Positions 55,280 through 64,000 of a stretch of DNA of 64,000 nt are shown here, piece by piece. Within the stretch, counting starts at the first letter, position 1. Each line of letters opens with the position of its first letter. Location: NCBI GenBank assembly GCA_001603905.1, contig LVAE01000008.1:1-64000 (forward strand), given 5' to 3'. Made by a program: the position numbers and the translations under genes. The stretch is from Fibrobacterales bacterium Fibro_02. Lineage in GTDB: Bacteria > Fibrobacterota > Fibrobacteria > Fibrobacterales > Fibrobacteraceae. The notes beneath the pieces were generated by a model that saw nothing but the letters and a program-made list of their open reading frames with translations, was not told where the DNA came from and ran no database searches.

Positions 55280-56744
55280 TATCGTGAATCTCTTGCCCGT
55301 AATTCTGGTCGCGGTCGGTGCCCTCGTGACGCTCGCCGCAGAACCGTTCATCAAGGACGACAACAAGCACAAGGTGCTTCCGTGGGTGGCAAGCCTCTTT
55401 GTCGTGCTCGGTGCTGGTGCCTATTACCTCACGACGAACGACACCTTTATGAACCTGTACGCCATGGACCCGATCCGTCGCGTGCTCGGCATCGCGATTG
55501 TCCTGTGTGCGTTCCTCGGTGTTGCCGGTCTCCAGTGGACTCTCGGTCACGAGAAGTTCAAGGGTGGCGAAGCTTATGGCCTGTTGCTGCTTGCAACATG
55601 CGGTGCCCTGCTCATGACGCAGGCAATCGATTTTCTCGCCCTCTACCTGGGTATGGAACTTGCGAGCTTCCCGATTTATGCCCTGGTGGGTCTCCGTCGC
55701 AAGGACATCAATGCGAACGAAGGTGCTTTCAAGTACTTCGTTTCGGGTGCGGTGTTCAGCACGATTTTCCTGTACGGCGTGGCACTCGTTTACGGTGCTA
55801 CCGGTTCGACGCATATCTTTGCCGCTGTTATCGCGGGTCGCGGTATGCTTTACGGTATGGGCATTTTCCTCGCCCTGTTTGCGCTCCTGTTTAAGGCGGG
55901 TGCCGCTCCGGTTCATTTCTGGGTGGCCGACGTCTATACGGGTGCCTCTGTCGCGGTGACGGGCTTTATGGCCGCAGTCGTCAAGGTCGGCGCACTTGCT
56001 GCCCTGGGAACCCTCTGGCTTGGCTCCATGGTCACACGCATCGGCTCTGCTCCGGCATGGAACCTGGCCGAACAGGTGACGATTCATAGCGAAAACAAGA
56101 GCCTGTTCTATGTGATCGTGGTGGTGTCGGTGCTTTCGATGGCAATCGGCGCTTTCGGCGGTCTCGCCCAGAAGTCCATCCGCCGAATCATGGCTTACTC
56201 CGCCGTGATGAATGCGGGCTTTATCGTGATTGGCCTGTTGCTTCCGGACTATGCTGCCGAAGGCACTGTGCAGTTGGGTGCAATGTACTACTTCCTGATT
56301 ACTTATGCGGTCGGTAGCGCAGGTGCCCTGACGGGTATCGCATTCCTCGCCGGTAAGGAAGACAAGAAGGAAACCCTCGACGATATCCGCGGCCGTGGCC
56401 GTAAGCACTCCTACGTGGCGCTCGCAACGTCGGTCTGCTTGGCAAGCCTTGCGGGTATGCCGCCCGTTGCCGGTTTCCTCGCCAAGTTCTCGCTCTTCAC
56501 GGACGCCCTTGCCGGCGGACTCGGAATCATTGCAGCGATTGCTTTCGGTCTTTCGCTCGTGGCGGCGGTGTTCTACCTGCGCATCGCCTTCGTGCTCTTC
56601 ATGCCGCCCAAGGCAGAATGTGAATGCAAGTGCTGCTGCAAGGACAATTCCATGTACGTTTACCTGCTCCGCTTCGGCGTGACGGTTGCCGCCCTTGCGC
56701 TCGTCGTGATCGGCATCTTCCCGAAGCTTGCACTGATTGAGTAA
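55272..56744 (+). CDS. nuoN: NADH-quinone oxidoreductase subunit N
   Basis: Multi-TM; LFKAGAAPVHFWVADVYTGASVAVTGFMAAVVK; overlaps nuoM end by 8 nt. Confidence 0.93.
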   Translation: MSNIVNLLPVILVAVGALVTLAAEPFIKDDNKHKVLPWVASLFVVLGAGAYYLTTNDTFMNLYAMDPIRRVLGIAIVLCAFLGVAGLQWTLGHEKFKGGEAYGLLLLATCGALLMTQAIDFLALYLGMELASFPIYALVGLRRKDINANEGAFKYFVSGAVFSTIFLYGVALVYGATGSTHIFAAVIAGRGMLYGMGIFLALFALLFKAGAAPVHFWVADVYTGASVAVTGFMAAVVKVGALAALGTLWLGSMVTRIGSAPAWNLAEQVTIHSENKSLFYVIVVVSVLSMAIGAFGGLAQKSIRRIMAYSAVMNAGFIVIGLLLPDYAAEGTVQLGAMYYFLITYAVGSAGALTGIAFLAGKEDKKETLDDIRGRGRKHSYVALATSVCLASLAGMPPVAGFLAKFSLFTDALAGGLGIIAAIAFGLSLVAAVFYLRIAFVLFMPPKAECECKCCCKDNSMYVYLLRFGVTVAALALVVIGIFPKLALIE

Positions 56745-56776
56745 TATCAGTCGAAAAACCCAACTTTAAAAAAGGA

Positions 56777-56804
56777 GAATGCCACGAGGCATTCTTCTTT
56801 TTTT
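56777..56804 (+). terminator. Rho-independent terminator of the nuo operon
   Basis: GAATGCC-ACGA-GGCATTC followed by TTCTTTTTTT. Confidence 0.9.
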
Positions 56805-56869
56805 ATGAGAAACGTATGATGAATCGCGTAGGGCGCTTAAGTTCTGTAATTGTTTAGCGGCTTTGGCGA

Positions 56870-57598
56870 TTAACCTTCCAGGATCTTTTTCGCGTGGGCG
56901 ATGCGTTCGGGGCTGGGGGACTTCGTGTCTTTCAGGGCGTAGTCGATACCGAGTTGCTGGTACTTGGCGAGTGCGAGCGAATGGTAGGGGAGCACTTCGA
57001 CCTTTTGGACATTGTGCAGAGTTTGGATAAATTCACGGGTGCGTTCCAGGTAGTCGTCGTTGTCGCTGATGCCCGGCACGAGTACGTGGCGGATCCAGAT
57101 GGGCTTGCCGATTTCGTCGAGGTAACGGAACATGTCCAGGTTATGCTCGATGGGGTGGCCCGTCAGTTTCTTGTGCTCTGCAGGGTCAATAATTTTGAGG
57201 TCAACGAGCAGCAGGTCGGTGGACTTCATGAGCCGTTCGAACTTGCCGAAGAAAGGCTCATTACGAACAAAGTTTACGCCCGACGTGTCAATGCAGGTGT
57301 GGACGCCTGCCGCCTTGGCCGCCTCGAAGAATTCGATGAGAAAATCCATCTGCATCAGGGGCTCGCCGCCGCTTACGGTGATGCCGCCGTCTTTACCCCA
57401 GTAGCTCTTGTAGCGGAGAGCCTTTTTCAGAAGGTCGTTGGCTGAAATGTCGAAAGCTTCTTCGCCCTTGAAGTCCCAGGTTTCAGGATTGTGGCAGAAA
57501 AGGCAGCGCATGGGGCAACCCTGCGTGAACACGACGAAGCGTACTCCGGGGCCGTCCACGGAGCCGAAAGTTTCCAGTTTGTTGATGCGTCCGAGCAT
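56870..57598 (-). CDS. pflA: Pyruvate formate-lyase activating enzyme
   Basis: LETFGSVDGPGVRFVVFTQGCPMRCLFCHNPETW; GGITVSGGEPLMQMDFL. Confidence 0.93.
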   Translation of the reverse strand: MLGRINKLETFGSVDGPGVRFVVFTQGCPMRCLFCHNPETWDFKGEEAFDISANDLLKKALRYKSYWGKDGGITVSGGEPLMQMDFLIEFFEAAKAAGVHTCIDTSGVNFVRNEPFFGKFERLMKSTDLLLVDLKIIDPAEHKKLTGHPIEHNLDMFRYLDEIGKPIWIRHVLVPGISDNDDYLERTREFIQTLHNVQKVEVLPYHSLALAKYQQLGIDYALKDTKSPSPERIAHAKKILEG

Positions 57599-57708
57599 AG
57601 CGTTATTCCATTTTTCCCGCAAAGTTAAAAAAAGAGCCCGTTTTGCGCAATGGCGGTTGCCCGAGTGCGAAAAAAATTCTCTATTTGGACTTGTACTGAC
57701 GTTCGTGG

Positions 57709-58224
57709 GTGCGATTTGGGCTTGAACGAGCCGACTTCGGACCCGTCCGCGAACGCCGTTTGTTATACGAGGTCTATTTGGTAGCCCAGAAGTTGGATAC
57801 ACTCATCGCCCAGGCCTGCGAGGCCGCCGGCGTTACATTGGTGGAACAGGATATGTTCCGCGCAGGCAAAAGGAAGACTCTGCGCCTTTACATAGACAAG
57901 CCCGAAGGGGTTTCGATTGACGATTGCACGAACGTGAGCCGTCACTTGTCCGATGCGCTGGATGCCGATCCGGATATTATCGAAGGTGCCTACACGCTTG
58001 AAGTGTCGTCGCCGGGGTTGGACCGCCCCTTGAAGTCGGTTGCCGATTTTACCCGCAACATCGGACGATTTGTCCGTGTGACCCGCAGTACCGGTAAGCC
58101 GGTGACGGGTAAGCTGAAGGCTGCGGACGAAGAGAATTTGACGCTCACCCTGAAAGGCAATGCAGGTGACGTGGTCGTGCCCCGTAGCGAAGTGCTCGTG
58201 GCAAAAGTGGATGTACAAATATAA
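57709..58224 (+). CDS. rimP: Ribosome maturation factor RimP (start uncertain)
   Basis: LRLYIDKPEGVSIDDCTNVSRHLSDALDADPDIIEGAYTLEVSSPGLDRPLK; precedes nusA; true start probably downstream of 57709. Confidence 0.88.
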   Translation: MRFGLERADFGPVRERRLLYEVYLVAQKLDTLIAQACEAAGVTLVEQDMFRAGKRKTLRLYIDKPEGVSIDDCTNVSRHLSDALDADPDIIEGAYTLEVSSPGLDRPLKSVADFTRNIGRFVRVTRSTGKPVTGKLKAADEENLTLTLKGNAGDVVVPRSEVLVAKVDVQI

Positions 58225-58236
58225 TTGAGGTCTAAA

Positions 58237-59415
58237 ATGGCTATTAGTAAGAAAGAACCGAAGGTTAACCTGCTCGAAGTGCTGAAAGGTGTCGTCGAAG
58301 CCAAGGATATGGATGATTCTGTCGTGCTGAACGCGCTGAAGGAAGCGCTCGTGACGGCGGCCCGCAAGTACCTGCACATCGAAAAGAAGATCGATGTGGA
58401 TTTCGACATGGAAACCAACGAGGTGCATGTCTACCTGCGCGTGGCCGTGGTGGATGACTATCCGGACTACGACCCGAACATGACCGCTGCCGAAGTTGAA
58501 AAGCTCGACCAGGGTTACATGCTGGTGGAAGAGGCCCGCGACTTCAACGAAGACGCACAGGCCGGTGACTTCCTCGAAATGGAAATTCCTATTTCCGCCT
58601 TCGGTCGCCAGGCTATCCAGACTGCAAAGCAGCTCTTGAACCAGCAGATTCGCGATGCCGAACGCCAGAAGATCATGGACACTTACCGTAGCCGTATCGG
58701 CTCCATGGTGAGCGGCGAAGTGCTTCGTCTTGAACAAAGTAACATTATCGTGAAGCTCGGCAAGCAGACCGAAGCGATGATTCCGTTCCGCGAACAGATC
58801 AAGCGCGAACGCTGGGAACAGGGCAACTCCATCAAGGCCGTGATTGCCCGCGTGGAAGAATCCTCCAAGAACGGTGCCCAGGTGATTCTGTCCCGTGCAA
58901 ATGGCGACTTCCTCAAGGAACTCTTCCGTCAGGAAGTTCCCGAAATTTACGAAGGTACGGTCGAAATCAAGGGCGTTGCCCGCGAACCGGGATTCCGCGC
59001 CAAGATTGCCGTGTACTCCCGTGACGAAAAGATTGATCCGGTCGGCGCTTGCGTCGGCATGAAGGGTGCACGCGTGCAGACGATCGTGCGCGAACTCGGC
59101 AACGAACGTATCGACATCGTGCAGTGGAATCCGGACCTGGATGTGTTCATCCAGCGCGCCCTGACTCCCGCTAACGTCATCAAGCAGATCCACGTGCCCG
59201 AAACCCGTCGCACCGTGGTGATCATCAGCGACGAAAACCTTGCCCTCGCTATCGGCAAGAACGGCCAGAATGTGAAGCTCGCTGCGGAACTCGTGCAGCG
59301 TAACCTGGATGTGTTCGGCGAAAAGGAATGGTCCGAAAAGGACGACGAGACCAAGGCAAAGATTACGTCTCCGTCGATGGCCGACCTGAACCAGAATCGC
59401 AAGGCTGCTCGCTAA
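58237..59415 (+). CDS. nusA: Transcription termination/antitermination protein NusA
   Basis: IDPVGACVGMKGARVQTIVRELGNERIDIVQW; ALAIGKNGQNVKLAAEL. Confidence 0.96.
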   Translation: MAISKKEPKVNLLEVLKGVVEAKDMDDSVVLNALKEALVTAARKYLHIEKKIDVDFDMETNEVHVYLRVAVVDDYPDYDPNMTAAEVEKLDQGYMLVEEARDFNEDAQAGDFLEMEIPISAFGRQAIQTAKQLLNQQIRDAERQKIMDTYRSRIGSMVSGEVLRLEQSNIIVKLGKQTEAMIPFREQIKRERWEQGNSIKAVIARVEESSKNGAQVILSRANGDFLKELFRQEVPEIYEGTVEIKGVAREPGFRAKIAVYSRDEKIDPVGACVGMKGARVQTIVRELGNERIDIVQWNPDLDVFIQRALTPANVIKQIHVPETRRTVVIISDENLALAIGKNGQNVKLAAELVQRNLDVFGEKEWSEKDDETKAKITSPSMADLNQNRKAAR

Positions 59416-59445
59416 TTTTTTAAAAAGGAACATTGGAAGCTATTC

Positions 59446-62400
59446 ATGGCTAATGAAGATCAAATTAAACCAGTAGATTGGGCTGAATCCCACGGCATCA
59501 AGGTCGATGTCGTGATGAAGCTGCTTCGCGACGCGGGCGTGACTGTCCGTACTCACATGTCCAAGGTGGATGCCGCGGACTACGAGAAGATCGAAGCGGC
59601 CGCCGAAAGCGAACGCCAGAAGGCCGAAGCCCGCAACAAGAACCTGAAAAAGGCGTCTTCCGCCGAAACTTCCAATGCTTCTGATAAGAAGAAAGAGTCC
59701 GCTTCGGCTGGCGAAGGCAAGTTGAAGGTCAAGCTTATCAAGGGCAAGAAGCCGGCGAAACCCGCAACTGCGACTGCAAAGCCCGCTGCTGCTGCCGCCC
59801 CCGCTGCTCCGGCAAAGCCTGCCGCTCCGGCAGCTGCTCCTGCCGCCCCTGCACCCGCTGCGGTAAAGCCTGCTCCGGTTGAAGCTCCGAAGCCCGCTGC
59901 TCCGGCAGCTGCTCCTGCCGCTCCTGCACCCGTTGCAGAAAAGCCTGCACCGGTTGAAGCTCCGAAGCCTGCCGCTCCTGCCGCCGCTCCTGCAGCTCCT
60001 GCTGCACCGGCTCCCAAGGCCGAGGTGAAGCCCGCTGCTCCGGCCGCTCCGGCTGCACCTGCTCCGAAGCCTGCCGCTCCGGCTGCACCTGCCCCGGCAA
60101 AGCCCGCAATGGTCACGCCCGGCATGGAACTCAAGCAGCCTCCGATGAAGGCCCAGGTGTTCAAGCCCGACGAAGCGATTCTCGCACGTATCAAGAAGTC
60201 CCAGCAGCAGGCCCAGGCCGGTCGCGGTGGTCACCGCAATGGTTCTGGTAACCAGCAGGGCTATACAGGTACTTTTGGCCGTCTTTCGAACAACGGCGAC
60301 AACCGCAATGGCGGACGTCGTAACGACAACCGTGGTGGAAACGGCGGTAATGGGAATAACGGTGGCCGTTCCTTTACAGGCCGCACCGGTGGCTTTACTG
60401 GCAGTTCGATGCAGGATGCCTTCAACGCTAGCAATGGTGGCGGCCAGGGATTTGGCGGCCAGAACCAGGGCGGTAAGGGCGGAAAGCCGCAGAACGGTCG
60501 TCACGGACAGAATGACAAGAACCGTCGCGGAAACGGCAAGGACCGTCAGGACCAGCAGAAGGAAATGCAGCAGGAAGCCGTTCGTCAGAACGTTTCCCGC
60601 GTGATGGCCGACCTGTCCAAGAAGCCTGTCAAGAAAGTTTATCGCAAGGAGCATAACGACAATACTTCTGGCGAAGAAAAGAAAATCCTCAAGACTTCCG
60701 ACTTTATTACCGTGGGTGAACTCGCTGGCCTTATGGACCAGATGCCTGCCCGCGTAATCGCGAAGTGCATGGAAATGGGCATGATGGTGACCATCAACGC
60801 CCGACTCGATTTTGAAACCATCCAGCTCCTGGCCGACGAATTCGGCTACGAAGCCCAGCTGATGGAAGAATACGAAGAAGAAGTGCTCGGCGTGGAAGAG
60901 GAATCTTCCGAGAACCTGAAGCCGCGTCACCCGGTGGTGACGGTGATGGGCCACGTCGACCACGGTAAGACTTCTTTGCTCGACTGGATCCGTAAGACCC
61001 ACGTGGTGGCCGGTGAATCGGGCGGCATTACGCAGCACATCGGTGCATACGAAGTCACGACCTCCCAGGGTAAGGTAACCTTCCTCGATACTCCGGGTCA
61101 CGAAGCGTTCAGCGCTATGCGTGCTCGTGGTTCCCAGGTGACCGACGTGATCGTGCTTGTGGTCGCTGCTGACTCTATGGTGATGCCGCAGACGGTGGAA
61201 TCCATTGAACTGGCCAAGCGCGAAAAGGTGCCGATGGTCGTCGCAATCACGAAGATCGATCTTCCGACGGCCAACCCCGACAAGATCCGCGCCCAGCTCG
61301 CCGAACGCGGCGTGGAAGTGGAACAGTGGGGCGGCTCTACGAGCTGTATCGAAGTGTCTGCCCGTACGGGTCAGGGCATGAACGATCTTCTGGAAACCTT
61401 GGCGCTCGAAGCCGAAGTGCTCGAACTCAAGGCCAACCCCGACGCACACGCACGCGGTGCCGTGGTCGAATCCAAGCTCGACGTGGGCAAGGGTTCCATG
61501 GCGACGATTCTCGTGCAGAACGGTACGCTCCATGTGGGTGACCCGTTCGTCTGCGGTATTTACGCAGGTCGTGTACGTGCTATGTTTAACGAACGCGGTG
61601 AACAGATGAAGGAAGCTCCTCCGTCTTCTCCGTGTCAGGTGCTCGGCTTCGACGGTACTCCGCAGGCCGGTGACGACCTGATTGTGGTCGAAGACGAAAA
61701 GACCGCACGCGAAATTGCTTCCAAGCGCCGTATGGCTGCTCGTGAACGCGACCTTCGCGCCCGTAAGACCGTGTCCTTGGAAAACTCCTTCAACGAAAAG
61801 AAGGAAGGCAAGCTTTCTGAACTCAACCTTATCGTCAAGGCCGACGTGGGCGGTTCTGCCGAAGCTCTTGCCGCAAGCCTCGAAAAGCTTACCAATAAGG
61901 AAGTCCGCGTCAATATCATCCGCAAGGGTGTGGGTACCATTACGGAATCCGATATTCTCTTGGCGACGACCGCTTCTGCAATCATTATTTCCTTCCACTT
62001 GATGCCGTCGCTCTCTATCCGCGAAATGGCAGAAAAGGAAGGCATCGAAATCCGCAACTACCGAGTGATTTACGACTGTATCGAAGATATCACGAACGCT
62101 GTGGAAGGCCTCCTCAAGCCGACACTCCGCGAGGAACTCTCCGGCGAAGCCGAAATCCGCCAGGTGTTCAAGATTCCGAAGATCGGTCTCATCGCAGGCT
62201 GTATGGTTACCGACGGCGAAGTCGACCGTACGAGCCATGTGCGCGTGTACCGCAATGGCGTGGAACTCGGTACGACCGTGGTCCAGTCCTTGAAGCGCAT
62301 GAAGGACGACGTCAAGTCTGTCGCTCGTGGCTTTGAATGCGGTATCGGCCTTAAGGGTTACGAAGACATCAAGGAAGGCGATAGCTTGATCTTCTTCAAG

Positions 62401-62490
62401 GAAATCAAGGTTGCCCGTACCCTGAAGGATGTGGCCCGCGAAGAAGCCGAAGAAAAGGCGAAGAAAGCCGCGGAAGAGGAAGGTAAGTAG
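59446..62490 (+). CDS. infB: Translation initiation factor IF-2
   Basis: VTVMGHVDHGKTSLLDWIRKT; LDTPGHEAFSAMRARG; ITKIDLP; Ala/Pro repeats and Gly/Asn/Arg-rich N-terminal region. Confidence 0.97.
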   Translation: MANEDQIKPVDWAESHGIKVDVVMKLLRDAGVTVRTHMSKVDAADYEKIEAAAESERQKAEARNKNLKKASSAETSNASDKKKESASAGEGKLKVKLIKGKKPAKPATATAKPAAAAAPAAPAKPAAPAAAPAAPAPAAVKPAPVEAPKPAAPAAAPAAPAPVAEKPAPVEAPKPAAPAAAPAAPAAPAPKAEVKPAAPAAPAAPAPKPAAPAAPAPAKPAMVTPGMELKQPPMKAQVFKPDEAILARIKKSQQQAQAGRGGHRNGSGNQQGYTGTFGRLSNNGDNRNGGRRNDNRGGNGGNGNNGGRSFTGRTGGFTGSSMQDAFNASNGGGQGFGGQNQGGKGGKPQNGRHGQNDKNRRGNGKDRQDQQKEMQQEAVRQNVSRVMADLSKKPVKKVYRKEHNDNTSGEEKKILKTSDFITVGELAGLMDQMPARVIAKCMEMGMMVTINARLDFETIQLLADEFGYEAQLMEEYEEEVLGVEEESSENLKPRHPVVTVMGHVDHGKTSLLDWIRKTHVVAGESGGITQHIGAYEVTTSQGKVTFLDTPGHEAFSAMRARGSQVTDVIVLVVAADSMVMPQTVESIELAKREKVPMVVAITKIDLPTANPDKIRAQLAERGVEVEQWGGSTSCIEVSARTGQGMNDLLETLALEAEVLELKANPDAHARGAVVESKLDVGKGSMATILVQNGTLHVGDPFVCGIYAGRVRAMFNERGEQMKEAPPSSPCQVLGFDGTPQAGDDLIVVEDEKTAREIASKRRMAARERDLRARKTVSLENSFNEKKEGKLSELNLIVKADVGGSAEALAASLEKLTNKEVRVNIIRKGVGTITESDILLATTASAIIISFHLMPSLSIREMAEKEGIEIRNYRVIYDCIEDITNAVEGLLKPTLREELSGEAEIRQVFKIPKIGLIAGCMVTDGEVDRTSHVRVYRNGVELGTTVVQSLKRMKDDVKSVARGFECGIGLKGYEDIKEGDSLIFFKEIKVARTLKDVAREEAEEKAKKAAEEEGK

Positions 62491-62579
62491 ACGGTAGGAA
62501 GTAGACAGTAGGAAGGGCTAGTTTGACAGCGAAGCTGTGATTATAAAACTTCTAACTTCCTACTTCCGGCTTCCTACAA
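62491..62579. repeat. Inverted-repeat element between infB and rbfA
   Basis: GTAGGAAGTAGACAGTAGGAAG ... CTTCCTACTTCCGGCTTCCTAC. Confidence 0.6.
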
Positions 62580-62580
62580 A

Positions 62581-62949
62581 ATGCCGAAGGCATCAATGAG
62601 TAGAAGAACCGACAGACTAGACGAACAGTTCCGCGAGGAAATCGGCAAGCTCTTGCAGAAGGGCTTGAAGGATCCTCGTGTGAGCAGCCTCGCAAGCATT
62701 ACTCGCGTGACGATTACCGATGACCTGAGCTACGCAAAGGTGATGGTCTCGGTGATGGGAACCGACAAGGAAAAGCGTGATTCGCTGATTGGCCTGAAGA
62801 ATTCGGCGGGATACATCCGCACGGTCCTTGGCAAGGCTCTCAAGATCCGCAAGATTCCTGAATTGAACTTTGTTCTGGATGAAAACCTGGAACACGCCAT
62901 GCATATCGAAAGCATCCTGGCCGAACTGAAGCAGAAAGGGGATCTCTAG
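62581..62949 (+). CDS. rbfA: Ribosome-binding factor A
   Basis: RTDRLDEQFREEIGKLLQKGLKDPRVSSLASITRVTITDDLSYAKVMVS. Confidence 0.93.
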   Translation: MPKASMSRRTDRLDEQFREEIGKLLQKGLKDPRVSSLASITRVTITDDLSYAKVMVSVMGTDKEKRDSLIGLKNSAGYIRTVLGKALKIRKIPELNFVLDENLEHAMHIESILAELKQKGDL

Positions 62950-63996
62950 TTGAGCAATTCCGGCTTCGTTCTTTTGGACAAGATCGCTGGCGAAACTTCT
63001 TTCAAGGCCCTTTTCCCACTGAAAAGGGTCTTTTCTACGAAACGCGTTGGTCATGCGGGTACGCTGGACTTGCGCGCGTCTGGCTTGATTATTGCGGCCA
63101 CTGGCCGTTGCACGCGTCTTTTGCCGTTTGTCGAGGCGAAGGACAAGTGTTATAGTTTTAGGCTGCATCTGGGCTACGAGACCGACACTTTAGAGTGGGA
63201 CGGCGAGGTCGTCGCTCAAGATGAACGTGCGATTGATATGGCTTCGGCAGCAAATTGCACACTCGCATGGCCTCGGCCTTTGGCCGACGAATGCTCGCTT
63301 AGCGATTCTCAGCCTTCGCCTGGTCAAGAAGGTGTCATCCTGAGCGAAGCGGAGCGAAGTCGAAGGATCCAGTACATCTCTCGCGAAATGCTCGAAGTAG
63401 TCCTTCCGCAGTTCGTTGGCGACATCGAGCAGATTCCGCCGAAGTACTGTGCTGTGAAAATCAATGGTGTTCGCGCCAGTGACCTGATGGAACGCGGCCG
63501 TAATATTGAGTTGAAACCCCGCAAGATTCACATTGGCGAGCTCAAGGTAATCGGCGAGGGAGAAGTGACCGAGGGGTGCTCCGGCAAGGAATTTGCGACT
63601 TTCGACTTGATTTGCGAATGCTCCAAGGGAACTTACATCCGTGCACTCGGACGCGATATCGGGCGAGCCCTCGGGACCTACGCCTGCGTATCGCAGATAC
63701 GCAGACACCGCATCGGCAACGTGGCGGTGGAGAGTGCTGTGCGTGGCGAGGACTTGACCCGTGAAAACCTTTTGCCGGTCGATGCGGTGCTCGACTTTCC
63801 GGTGGTGCGCCTGGCTGACGAACAGGTGGCTGTCATTCGCCAGGGCAATTGGCTCCCGTGGAAAGAGAAAGTCGAGGGCGTAGGCCCCGAGGGCCATATG
63901 TTCGCAGCGAACATGCAGGGCGAGGTCTTGAGCCTGTGTCACTATGAACCGGGCCGCATCAAGCCGAAGTTCTATTTGGGTGAGGATGAAAAATGA
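62950..63996 (+). CDS. truB: tRNA pseudouridine(55) synthase TruB, containing a repeat-derived insert
   Basis: SGFVLLDKIAGETSFKALFPLKRVFSTKRVGHAGTLDLRASGLIIAATGRCTRLLPF; TYIRALGRDIG; TTG start. Confidence 0.92.
   Translation: MSNSGFVLLDKIAGETSFKALFPLKRVFSTKRVGHAGTLDLRASGLIIAATGRCTRLLPFVEAKDKCYSFRLHLGYETDTLEWDGEVVAQDERAIDMASAANCTLAWPRPLADECSLSDSQPSPGQEGVILSEAERSRRIQYISREMLEVVLPQFVGDIEQIPPKYCAVKINGVRASDLMERGRNIELKPRKIHIGELKVIGEGEVTEGCSGKEFATFDLICECSKGTYIRALGRDIGRALGTYACVSQIRRHRIGNVAVESAVRGEDLTRENLLPVDAVLDFPVVRLADEQVAVIRQGNWLPWKEKVEGVGPEGHMFAANMQGEVLSLCHYEPGRIKPKFYLGEDEK
63334..63371. repeat. Intragenic short dispersed repeat (GTCATCCTGAGCGAAGCGGAGCGAAGTCGAAGGATCC)
   Basis: Exact form of the well-known GTCATCCTGAGCG...GAAGTCGAAGGATCC repeat type, in frame in truB (GVILSEAERSRRIQ). 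Confidence 0.8.
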
Positions 63997-64000
63997 AGCG

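Noticed and set aside
59750-60110. Periodic repeats in infB considered as CRISPR or a minisatellite locus
   Set aside because: In-frame coding Ala/Pro repeats of the IF-2 N-terminal linker.

Overview
Window from a Fibrobacter-type genome. The assignment is inferred from poly-Ser linkers, TIGR02147-family paralogs and type-IX-like C-terminal tails on secreted CAZymes. Left to right: tail of a secreted protein; an AbiEi-like antitoxin without a visible toxin; a complete LlaJI-like restriction-modification operon (two C5 methyltransferases, McrB-like NTPase, LlaJI-type endonuclease); a pectin/mannan/glucan degradation island (two PL1 pectate lyases, a Cthe_2159-like lipoprotein, SGNH esterase, GH26, GH5); two regulator-lipoprotein modules (TIGR02147 + CBM-like lipoprotein) flanking an IS3-family insertion; a small radical-SAM RiPP-like locus with a 45-aa Cys-containing precursor absent from the supplied ORF track; two tandem M15-like peptidases; an AAA ATPase; trxA; a Crp/Fnr regulator; bamA and an ompH-like gene; a geranylgeranyl-reductase-like flavoprotein with ferredoxin; a GGDEF/EAL protein; a nuoB-N operon without nuoA; pflA; and rimP-nusA-infB-rbfA-truB. 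Main hunt results: (1) a multi-hairpin structured RNA present in two full copies (about 1325-1556 and 27390-27630) plus fragments, with compensatory base changes and terminal T-runs; (2) the RiPP-like locus directly downstream of the second RNA copy; (3) two operator-like motifs, each shared by two gene starts of the CAZyme island; (4) a C-terminal FnIII-like domain on NuoE; (5) dispersed short repeats inserted in frame inside the restriction endonuclease gene and truB.
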